Origin: Bryobacteraceae bacterium | GTDB lineage: Bacteria > Acidobacteriota > Terriglobia > Bryobacterales > Bryobacteraceae | Direction: 5' to 3' | Assembly (NCBI GenBank): GCA_014379815.1 | Contig: JACMLA010000357.1 | Span: 1-8,581 of the forward strand | Length of the DNA stretch: 8,581 nucleotides | Part shown: positions 1 to 6,067 of the stretch, piece by piece | How the letters are laid out: each line of letters opens with the position of its first letter | How positions within the stretch are numbered: the stretch's first letter is position 1 | Notes under the pieces: generated by a model | Databases searched by the model: none | What the model was told of the DNA's origin: nothing | The model's input: only the letters and a program-made list of their open reading frames with translations | Made by a program: the position numbers and the translations under genes

Positions 1-2109
1 AGCGATCGACACGAGGTAGCCAATGAAGAAGTACGGCTCGAGAAACGCGAAGGCCAGAGTTCCGAAGAACACCGCGAGGAAGATGTTAAACATCCCTTTC
101 TGTGCATACTGCGTGCAGATTTCCACGACTCTCTTGGAGTCTTCTACCGAGGCTCTCTTCACTGATTCGTCGAGACGGATATTGGCCTTGATGAATTCCA
201 CAGCCCGGTAGGCTCCGGTCGACACGGCCTGGGTTGAAGCACCGGTAAACCAGTAGATGACCGCTCCGCCTGTGATGAGGCCCAGCAGGAAGGGAGGGTA
301 CAGAATCGACAGATTAGACACCAGTTCCGGTTGCAGGCCATTGGTTAACGCCATCACGATGGAAAAAATCATCGTGGTGGAACCGACGACTGCCGTACCG
401 ATGAGCACGGGTTTGGCGGTAGCTTTGAACGTATTCCCTGCTCCGTCATTCTCTTCGAGGTGATCCTTGGCAATCTGGAAGTGTGGCATGAAACCAAAAT
501 CTCTTTCGATTTCTGCTTCAATTCCGGGAATTTGCTCGATCGTGGAAAGTTCAAAGACGGATTGTGCGTTGTCGGTGACAGGGCCGTAGGAATCGACCGC
601 GATTGTCACCGGGCCCATGCCGAGAAATCCGAAGGCGACCAGACCGAAAGCGAATACAGCAGGTGCCAGCATCAGGCTGCCCAGTCCGGCGTTACTGACA
701 AAGTACGCGATACCCATCAGGGCGACCATTACGAGCCCCAGCCAGTACGCGCTGAAGTTTCCGGCGATCAGGCCCGAAAGAATGTTCAGCGACGCACCTC
801 CTTCACGGGATGCGATGACGACCTCACGCACGTGAGCGGAGTCCGTGGACGTGAACACTTTAACGAGTTCCGGGATAATGGCACCGGCGAGTGTGCCGCA
901 GGATATCACCGTCGAGAGTTTCCACCAGAGCGACGAATCCCCACCAATGTTCGGGATCAGCACCCACGAGACGACATAGGTAATAGCCACCGAAACCAGT
1001 GAAGTCAGCCAGACCAGATTGGTTAGTGGAGCTTCGAAGTTCATCTTTGCGACGTGCTGGTATTTGGCTTTCGCTAAAGCTTCATTGATGAAGTACGACA
1101 ATGCTGACGCGATCACCATCATGATGCGCATGGCAAAAATCCACACCAACAGCTCGACCTGTGTGATTGGATTTCTGACCCCAAGTAATATGAAGGAAAT
1201 CAGAGCGACACCGGTTACTCCGTAGGTTTCAAAGCCATCGGCACTTGGGCCGACAGAATCACCCGCGTTGTCGCCTGTGCAGTCGGCAATTACGCCGGGA
1301 TTGCGCGCGTCATCTTCCTTGATGCGGAACACGATCTTCATCAGGTCGGCGCCGATGTCGGCGATCTTGGTGAAGATGCCTCCTGCCACGCGCAAGGCAG
1401 CGGCACCAAGCGATTCTCCTATTGCAAATCCTATAAAGCAGGCACCTGCATAGTCACCCGGGATGAAGAGCAGGATAATCAGCATCAGAAGAAGTTCCAC
1501 GCTGATCAACAGCATGCCTATGCTGATACCTGCCTGCAGTGGGATTGCGTAACAAGGATAGGGTTTACCTGTCAGACTGGCAAACGCGGTCCGAGAGTTC
1601 GCAAACGTATTCACGCGAATTCCAAACCAGGCCACACCGAAACTCCCGCCAATACCTATGAGGCTGAACAACAGGATAATGAAGACTTTCAACGCATCCA
1701 TGTGCTGCAGCGCGCCGAAGTAAAAGACGATGATGGTTCCTATAAACAGCTCGAGAAGCAGCAGAAATTTTCCCTGGGTGATCAGGTAGGTCTTGCAGGT
1801 CTCGTAGATCAGCTCGGATATCTCCAGCATCGATTGATGTACTGGCAGATTCTTCAAATGCCGGAACATCGCCAGTCCGAACACTAGTCCGAGGCCGCAA
1901 ACAATGAGGCCGGACATTAGTAGTGAGCGACCGCCGATGCCGCCGAGAAAAGTCGCGACGTCGAGGTCAGGCAGGATCAGGTTGGCTTCGCCACCTCCGC
2001 GATGTTCTCCCTGAGCCATGATTGGAAAATGCAGGAGCAGGGTGAAGAGCACAATCGCAAGCGGGCGAATGGTGGAACGCCAGCTACGCGTACTCCGGAA
2101 AAAATTCAT
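1..2109 (-). CDS. hppA: Membrane-integral ion-pumping pyrophosphatase, divergent type, C-terminus cut by window edge
   Basis: This enzyme hydrolyses pyrophosphate and uses the energy to move H+ (or Na+) across the cytoplasmic membrane. The minus frame from ATG at 2109 is open for 703 residues to the left edge. Residues 1-32 resemble a signal peptide (several Arg, a hydrophobic run at 17-31, possible cleavage after IMA), and many hydrophobic helices follow. PPi/Mg ligands known from the family are visible: K248, D251, D255, E265, D276, D280, D284, then D513-N514 and N559. The core motif reads ADCTGDNAGDS instead of the usual ADNVGDNVGD. Glu294 lies three residues after Asp291, the gate arrangement of Thermotoga and Rhodospirillum enzymes. 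Lys562 in GNTFKA sits at the position that gives K+ independence, but the residue three further on is Ala565, not Thr. The third active-site motif lies outside the window. I infer an H+-pumping enzyme, possibly of the divergent Na+-regulated group. The family call is very secure; ion specificity is not. Confidence 0.95.
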   Translation of the reverse strand, partial: MNFFRSTRSWRSTIRPLAIVLFTLLLHFPIMAQGEHRGGGEANLILPDLDVATFLGGIGGRSLLMSGLIVCGLGLVFGLAMFRHLKNLPVHQSMLEISELIYETCKTYLITQGKFLLLLELFIGTIIVFYFGALQHMDALKVFIILLFSLIGIGGSFGVAWFGIRVNTFANSRTAFASLTGKPYPCYAIPLQAGISIGMLLISVELLLMLIILLFIPGDYAGACFIGFAIGESLGAAALRVAGGIFTKIADIGADLMKIVFRIKEDDARNPGVIADCTGDNAGDSVGPSADGFETYGVTGVALISFILLGVRNPITQVELLVWIFAMRIMMVIASALSYFINEALAKAKYQHVAKMNFEAPLTNLVWLTSLVSVAITYVVSWVLIPNIGGDSSLWWKLSTVISCGTLAGAIIPELVKVFTSTDSAHVREVVIASREGGASLNILSGLIAGNFSAYWLGLVMVALMGIAYFVSNAGLGSLMLAPAVFAFGLVAFGFLGMGPVTIAVDSYGPVTDNAQSVFELSTIEQIPGIEAEIERDFGFMPHFQIAKDHLEENDGAGNTFKATAKPVLIGTAVVGSTTMIFSIVMALTNGLQPELVSNLSILYPPFLLGLITGGAVIYWFTGASTQAVSTGAYRAVEFIKANIRLDESVKRASVEDSKRVVEICTQYAQKGMFNIFLAVFFGTLAFAFLEPYFFIGYLVSIA

Positions 2110-2119
2110 TCGGTCAGGT

Positions 2120-2125
2120 CCCCCT
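2120..2125 (-). promoter_or_regulatory. Ribosome binding site of the pyrophosphatase gene
   Basis: On the minus strand AGGGGG lies 10 nt before the ATG at 2109, and supports that start. Two of its G residues and the spacer belong to the downstream arm of the outer inverted repeat (2112-2121), so folding of the leader could hide the site. The masking is an inference. Confidence 0.5.
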
Positions 2126-2132
2126 AAATCAA

Positions 2133-2174
2133 GGGTTGTGGATCATCGGTACGTGGATATGCTGTCCACAACCC
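2133..2174. repeat. Inner inverted repeat, 10-bp stem with 22-nt loop and an alternative hairpin
   Basis: GGGTTGTGGA (2133-2142) and TCCACAACCC (2165-2174) are perfect reverse complements around a 22-nt loop. Inside the loop a second GTGGA (2153-2157) can pair with the same TCCAC (2165-2169), so the two hairpins exclude each other. On the minus strand the long stem is followed by TTGATTT, too poor in T to be a convincing intrinsic terminator. It may act as an attenuator, an RNA switch, a dyad operator, or the core of a palindromic repeat element. Confidence 0.7.
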
Positions 2175-2180
2175 CAATAC

Positions 2181-2208
2181 CATATATCAATGACTGTCGA
2201 ACCCGCAA
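2181..2208 (-). promoter_or_regulatory. Candidate sigma70-like promoter for the pyrophosphatase gene
   Basis: On the minus strand TTGCGG (2208-2203) and TATATG (2186-2181) are separated by 16 nt, matching the consensus boxes at 3 and 4 of 6 positions. Transcription from it would begin around 2170-2175, at the edge of the inner stem, so the transcript would carry little more than that hairpin. The match is weak and the gene could instead be read through from hemQ. Confidence 0.25.
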
Positions 2209-2258
2209 ATAGTTCATTGCGAGTCGACCGAAGGACCTGACCCGGTAACGTTCGAATA

Positions 2259-3077
2259 CTAGGCTGTGTTGAGAAGGAGTTTGAGTTCGGCTGCGGGGGT
2301 TCGCAGTCCGACATAGAAGGTTCCAAACAGCGCATACACGGCACTGACCTGGTCGAAGCGCATCTCGTAGATGAGTTTCTTGAAGACCAGAGGATCGTCG
2401 GCAAACAGATCGACGCCCCATTCCCAGTCATCGAAGCCAATCGAGCCTGAGATGATCTGCCGGACTTCACCGGCATAACGACGCCCTATCATGCCATGCT
2501 CATGCATCATACGGGCTCGCTCCGCCATGGAAACCTGGTACCAGTTTTTGTCCTCTCCCCGAAGCCGGTCCATAGGGTAGAAACAAATCCAGGGGCTGGC
2601 AGGAATTTCAGGAAACAGTCTGGGTGCCATGGCCTCTCTTTGTCGCTGCATGGTCGCGGCGATTCCGGTATCCCACTCAGACGAGTGGGGCTCGATTCCC
2701 TGGGAGGTCAGGGCACTATAGTTTTTCTGGGTGGATTCGTAGAGTCCCAGCTCAACGACTGAGAGATACGAAGTGGTTTGCTCCAGATACTCGAAAAGTT
2801 GCAGTCTGCGCATCTCGCGTTGTGCGCTTTCCAGACCTGCAAAGTCTTTACGAAAGTGGACGAACATGAGATCGCTTTTGTGCCCAAGCATGGAGTAGGC
2901 CGCGCTTGCCTCGCGAGTATCAGCCTCCCATGAGCTCAGGGTGGCAACAGCTTCGCTGACGATGGCATCGCGATCTGCCTGAGGAAGGGCGCGCCAGTCG
3001 GTCCAGCGCACCCGCATCATCTGATGAAGAACGCTCGAACCCTCGAGCGTTAACGGAACTGCCGGAACATCCGCCAT
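2259..3077 (-). CDS. hemQ: Coproheme decarboxylase, HemQ/ChdC-type member of the chlorite dismutase family
   Basis: HemQ converts Fe-coproporphyrin III (coproheme) to heme b by peroxide-driven oxidative decarboxylation of two propionates, the last step of the coproporphyrin-dependent heme pathway in the cytoplasm. The 272-residue product is close to family length. The second half carries the signature: FYPMD with the likely catalytic Tyr167, MMHEHG with the likely proximal heme ligand His194, then RQIISGSIG with Gln207 and DDWEWGV (217-222), followed by a conserved KKLIYEMRFD stretch. A Gln rather than Arg at the distal position argues against true chlorite dismutase. The ATG at 3077 was chosen because it lies 9 nt after the stop of the DinB-like gene; a GAGGG sits almost against it, so ribosome binding may be weak or coupled to the upstream gene. 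The stop is followed by the repeat-rich gap. Family assignment is secure; the decarboxylase role is inferred from residues. Confidence 0.92.
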   Translation of the reverse strand: MADVPAVPLTLEGSSVLHQMMRVRWTDWRALPQADRDAIVSEAVATLSSWEADTREASAAYSMLGHKSDLMFVHFRKDFAGLESAQREMRRLQLFEYLEQTTSYLSVVELGLYESTQKNYSALTSQGIEPHSSEWDTGIAATMQRQREAMAPRLFPEIPASPWICFYPMDRLRGEDKNWYQVSMAERARMMHEHGMIGRRYAGEVRQIISGSIGFDDWEWGVDLFADDPLVFKKLIYEMRFDQVSAVYALFGTFYVGLRTPAAELKLLLNTA

Positions 3078-3086
3078 ACCCTCATG

Positions 3087-3620
3087 CTACTCGCCGCGTC
3101 CGCCGGACCATGGAGGCGTGACACCCGCAGCCCGGGCGTAAGCAATAGACTGGCCCAGATGCTCGTGCATATGCGTAACGAGGAGAAGCGAGCCACCGGC
3201 ATAATTTGAATCCCTTCCAAACAATTTGGCGGCGGTATCCGGCGTATCCAGAGCGGTCGCAAGAGCGGCCCGTGAATGCTCCATTGCTTTCTTGAGAAGT
3301 GCCACGATCTGGGTTTTGTCTGTCATCGTTTTTTCCGAGTCGCGGCTCATCTTGACGTCTGCGGGAGGCTTTGCGCCCAACATGCCCGGGATCATCATGT
3401 TGGCACCGGCTATGTGGACATATACCTGGGCGATGGTTCTGACGCCCTCACCGGGCTTATAGGAATATTTCTCCGCTGGCACTGCTTCTGCCAGAGACAC
3501 GATCTTTTTTGCGGTGTCGTCAAAATTAGCCAGATATTCGGCCTTTATCTTGCCGGATTCGTCGTGGGCAAGCACGGAGGCGACTGTGAGACAGAGTACG
3601 GTTGCAACTTTGAGCAGCAT
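3087..3620 (-). CDS. Secreted DinB-like four-helix-bundle protein
   Basis: The 177-residue product begins with a short hydrophobic signal-like segment (residues 1-18, ending SVLA before HDESG), so the mature protein is probably exported. The rest is helical and matches the DinB/DUF664 fold, a metal-binding four-helix bundle. His69 in YVHIAGAN and the HxxxH of THMHEHLG (His150 and His154) are the likely metal ligands. Members of this superfamily include thiol-dependent transferases, but no substrate can be assigned here. The gene ends 9 nt before hemQ, which suggests a shared transcript, and starts 47 bp from the divergent ATPase gene. No clear Shine-Dalgarno precedes the ATG at 3620. The fold assignment is fairly sure; the function is unknown. 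Exported DinB-fold proteins of this style are, to my knowledge, common in Acidobacteria. Confidence 0.85.
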   Translation of the reverse strand: MLLKVATVLCLTVASVLAHDESGKIKAEYLANFDDTAKKIVSLAEAVPAEKYSYKPGEGVRTIAQVYVHIAGANMMIPGMLGAKPPADVKMSRDSEKTMTDKTQIVALLKKAMEHSRAALATALDTPDTAAKLFGRDSNYAGGSLLLVTHMHEHLGQSIAYARAAGVTPPWSGGRGE

Positions 3621-3630
3621 GGTCTATTTG
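3602..3630 (+). promoter_or_regulatory. Weak candidate promoter for the ATPase gene
   Basis: TTGCAA (3602-3607) and TATTTG (3625-3630) lie 17 nt apart, with a start expected near 3637 and a leader of about 30 nt. The -10 box matches consensus at only 3 of 6 positions. It overlaps the first codons of the divergent DinB-like gene, so transcription of the two could interfere. Confidence 0.2.
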
Positions 3631-3655
3631 TACCGCAAAGAGTGCTCCACGGTAC
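3630..3655. repeat. Short inverted repeat in the divergent intergenic region
   Basis: GTACCG (3630-3635) and CGGTAC (3650-3655) are perfect 6-bp arms with a 14-nt spacer, in the 47-bp gap between the divergent DinB-like and ATPase start codons. The spacing between arm centres is 20 bp, about two helical turns, which would suit a dimeric regulator controlling both genes. Six-base arms can also occur by chance. Confidence 0.35.
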
Positions 3656-3667
3656 TCTGTTCCACAG

Positions 3668-6064
3668 ATGCAGGATTACGAAAAACTGGGAGCTTTTTAC
3701 CTTGGCCGGATCTGGGACACAACTGCCAGTAAAGACACAGGCAAACTCCTCCTTTACGACAGTCGCGACCTGGTAACGCACGCGGTTTGCGTCGGCATGA
3801 CGGGCAGCGGCAAGACCGGGCTGTGCATCGATCTGCTGGAGGAGGCGGCTATCGACGGAGTTCCTGCGATCGTCATCGACCCCAAGGGCGACATCTCGAA
3901 CTTGCTACTGCAGTTTCCTCAGTTGCGGGCGGAAGACTTTCAGCCATGGGTAGAACCAGAGGAGGCGCAGCGGCAGAGCATCCCGGTTGAGAAACTGGCT
4001 GAGAACGAGGCCGAACGCTGGAGGGCGGGCCTCGCCCAATGGGATCAGCAACCGGACAGGATCCAGCGACTGCAAGAGTCCGCGGATTTTGCGGTGTACA
4101 CGCCGGGCAGCACAGCCGGGGTTCCCATGTCGCTATTGCGATCGTTCACGGTGCCTGCAGCATCGGTGCTCGAAGATCGGGAACTTCTGCGGGACCGGAT
4201 CAACGGAACGGCAACCGCACTGTTGTCGCTGCTCGGCATCACTGGCGAGCCTATGAAAAGTCGCGAGCACACACTGCTGGCGACCCTCTTCGACCGCACC
4301 TGGCAGGATGGCCGGAGCCTGACAATGGAACAGCTGATTCACGCAGTCCAGCAGCCGCCGATGGAACGCGTGGGCGTGGTCGATCTGGAATCTTTTTACC
4401 CCGCAAAAGATCGGTTTGAGCTGGCGATGGCTTTGAACCACCTGATTGCATCGCCGGGATTCGAAGCCTGGCTTGAGGGCGAGCCGATCGACATCGGAAA
4501 GCTGCTGTTCACCGCGGAAGGCAAGCCGCGTATCTCCATTCTGTCGATTGCGCATTTGAGCGATTCCGAACGCATGTTCTTCGTCACGCTGGTGTTGAAC
4601 GAAACGCTTAGCTGGATGAGGTCCCAATCGGGTACTGGCAGCCTCCGGGCAATCCTGTACATGGACGAGATCTTCGGCTACTTTCCACCAGTCGCGAATC
4701 CTCCGTCGAAGAGGCCTCTGCTCACGCTGCTAAAACAAGCCCGGGCATTCGGGGTAGGCATCGTACTGGCTACGCAGAACCCCGTTGATCTTGACTACAA
4801 GGGACTGGCCAACGCGGGCACCTGGTTTATAGGTAGGCTCCAAACCGAGCGGGACAAGGAACGGCTGATGGATGGACTGGAAGGCGCGATGCAGGAAGCG
4901 AATTCGCTGTTTGATCGCGGCGCTATTGCACAGATCCTGTCGAGTCTTGGCAAGAGGGTCTTCCTGATGCACAATGTCCACGAATCGGGCCCTGTAACGT
5001 TCGAGACACGCTGGGCTTTGTCCTACCTACGGGGTCCCATGACGCGGACCCAGATTCGTACACTGACGAAAAGTCGAACGCCAGACGAGACTGCGTTGCC
5101 AGCAGCTCTGCTTACCCCATCACGAAGAGCGGACCCTAACCCAGCGAGCGCAAAGCCTGTGGTCCCGCCAGAAATCGTACAGATGTATGTGCCTGTTCAG
5201 GGCGATGCATCCGACGTCTTTTACCGGCCATCTCTGCTTGGCGCGGCGCAGATTCGTTTCGTAGATACGAAGGCAAAGATCGACTTTCTAAGAGAAGCCG
5301 TGTATCTGACGCCAATCGAAGACGATGCACTTCCAGTGGAGTGGGAGCAGTGCGCGGAAGCACAGATCGACCCGAATCATCTGGAGCGTGAGCCAGCCGC
5401 AGGAGTGGACTTTGCCAGCCTTCCTCCCGCCGCTCTCAAAGTGAAAAGCTATGTTTCGTGGCAGAAAGCTCTGACGGTATGGATTGCGGCACACCAGTGT
5501 CTGCGCTACTACGCCAGTTCGTCAGCAGGGGCAACTTCGCAACCGGACGAGAGCGAAGGTGCATTCCGCACTCGACTGCAACATGTGTTTCGGGAACAAA
5601 GAGACGCGCAAGTAGAGAAGCTACGAACAAAGTATGCGTCCAAAATCGCTACTCTGCAAGACAGGCTGTTGCGGGCCGAGCAGGGTGTTGCGCGGGAACG
5701 CGAGGAAGCGCGATCCCATCAGCTAAACACAGCAATGGACGTTGGCGCGACCGTGTTCGGAGCCATGTTCGGGCGCAGAAGAATCACAACAGCCGCCAGA
5801 TCCGCAGTCAGGGGTGCAAGTCGTTCCTCCCGTCAGGCGGGTGAGCTGGTCCGTGCCGAAGAAACCGCGAATGCGATAGCAGCGCAGCTGGATAACCTTG
5901 AAGCGCAGTTCCACGAAGAAGTTGAGAAAGTGCAGGCAGGCTTCGATCTGAATCGTGCGCCGATGGAGGTTGTCGCGCTGAAACCCAAGAAAGCCAATGT
6001 GCAGATCCGGCTTCTCACGCTTGCGTGGACTCCGTTTCGAAAAGACGGAACGCCAGCCTGGTAG
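3668..6064 (+). CDS. HerA/FtsK-superfamily ATPase (DUF87-like) with C-terminal coiled coil
   Basis: The 798-residue product is a P-loop ATPase of the HerA/VirB4/FtsK class, whose members usually form hexameric motors that move DNA or protein. Walker A is GMTGSGKT (residues 43-50), with a conserved VIDPKGD (69-75) after it. Walker B is ILYMDE (329-334), LATQNP (368-372) supplies the sensor Gln370, and Arg390 in FIGR is a candidate arginine finger. Residues 120-320 form the family's insert between the two halves of the core. The C-terminal part has a charged helix suited to a coiled coil (about 635-685), a glycine-spaced hydrophobic patch DVGATVFGAMFGRR (691-704), a basic Ser/Arg stretch, and a second acidic helix (725-760). 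No signal peptide or clear membrane span is seen. The start fits the family N-terminus, though no Shine-Dalgarno is evident. No NurA-like nuclease or conjugation gene lies beside it, so its role is open: genome maintenance, DNA transfer or defence are all possible. Confidence 0.88.
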   Translation: MQDYEKLGAFYLGRIWDTTASKDTGKLLLYDSRDLVTHAVCVGMTGSGKTGLCIDLLEEAAIDGVPAIVIDPKGDISNLLLQFPQLRAEDFQPWVEPEEAQRQSIPVEKLAENEAERWRAGLAQWDQQPDRIQRLQESADFAVYTPGSTAGVPMSLLRSFTVPAASVLEDRELLRDRINGTATALLSLLGITGEPMKSREHTLLATLFDRTWQDGRSLTMEQLIHAVQQPPMERVGVVDLESFYPAKDRFELAMALNHLIASPGFEAWLEGEPIDIGKLLFTAEGKPRISILSIAHLSDSERMFFVTLVLNETLSWMRSQSGTGSLRAILYMDEIFGYFPPVANPPSKRPLLTLLKQARAFGVGIVLATQNPVDLDYKGLANAGTWFIGRLQTERDKERLMDGLEGAMQEANSLFDRGAIAQILSSLGKRVFLMHNVHESGPVTFETRWALSYLRGPMTRTQIRTLTKSRTPDETALPAALLTPSRRADPNPASAKPVVPPEIVQMYVPVQGDASDVFYRPSLLGAAQIRFVDTKAKIDFLREAVYLTPIEDDALPVEWEQCAEAQIDPNHLEREPAAGVDFASLPPAALKVKSYVSWQKALTVWIAAHQCLRYYASSSAGATSQPDESEGAFRTRLQHVFREQRDAQVEKLRTKYASKIATLQDRLLRAEQGVAREREEARSHQLNTAMDVGATVFGAMFGRRRITTAARSAVRGASRSSRQAGELVRAEETANAIAAQLDNLEAQFHEEVEKVQAGFDLNRAPMEVVALKPKKANVQIRLLTLAWTPFRKDGTPAW

Positions 6065-6067
6065 GAA

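Larger units (their letters stand above)
2112..2242. repeat. Outer inverted repeat, 10-bp perfect arms bounding a 131-bp segment
   Basis: GGTCAGGTCC at 2112-2121 is the exact reverse complement of GGACCTGACC at 2233-2242. The match stops at both ends of the arms, and I see no target-site duplication next to them. The arms frame almost the whole gap between hemQ and the pyrophosphatase gene and enclose a second inverted repeat. It could be a small palindromic mobile unit (REPIN or MITE type) or a structured 5' leader of the pyrophosphatase mRNA. The repeat is seen directly; both interpretations are inference. Confidence 0.7.

Noticed and set aside
460..1002. Plus-strand 180-codon open frame and other open frames across 1-2000
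   Set aside because: They are antisense to the pyrophosphatase gene, have low-complexity polar translations without any recognisable domain, and lack ribosome sites.
2126..2174. Inner hairpin as an intrinsic terminator for hemQ
   Set aside because: The stem is good, but the minus-strand bases after it (TTGATTT) are not a real T-run, so I list it as a repeat only.
2244..2262. GTTCGAAT at 2250-2257 resembling a tRNA T-loop
   Set aside because: The flanking bases do not form a T-stem, and no acceptor, D or anticodon arm can be drawn around it.
2259..3077. True chlorite dismutase
   Set aside because: The distal residue is Gln207 rather than the Arg needed for chlorite breakdown, and no perchlorate reduction genes are nearby.
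2492..3173. Shared MHEH string in the DinB-like protein and HemQ as a sign of common origin
   Set aside because: The two folds are unrelated and the surrounding residues differ; the match is coincidental.
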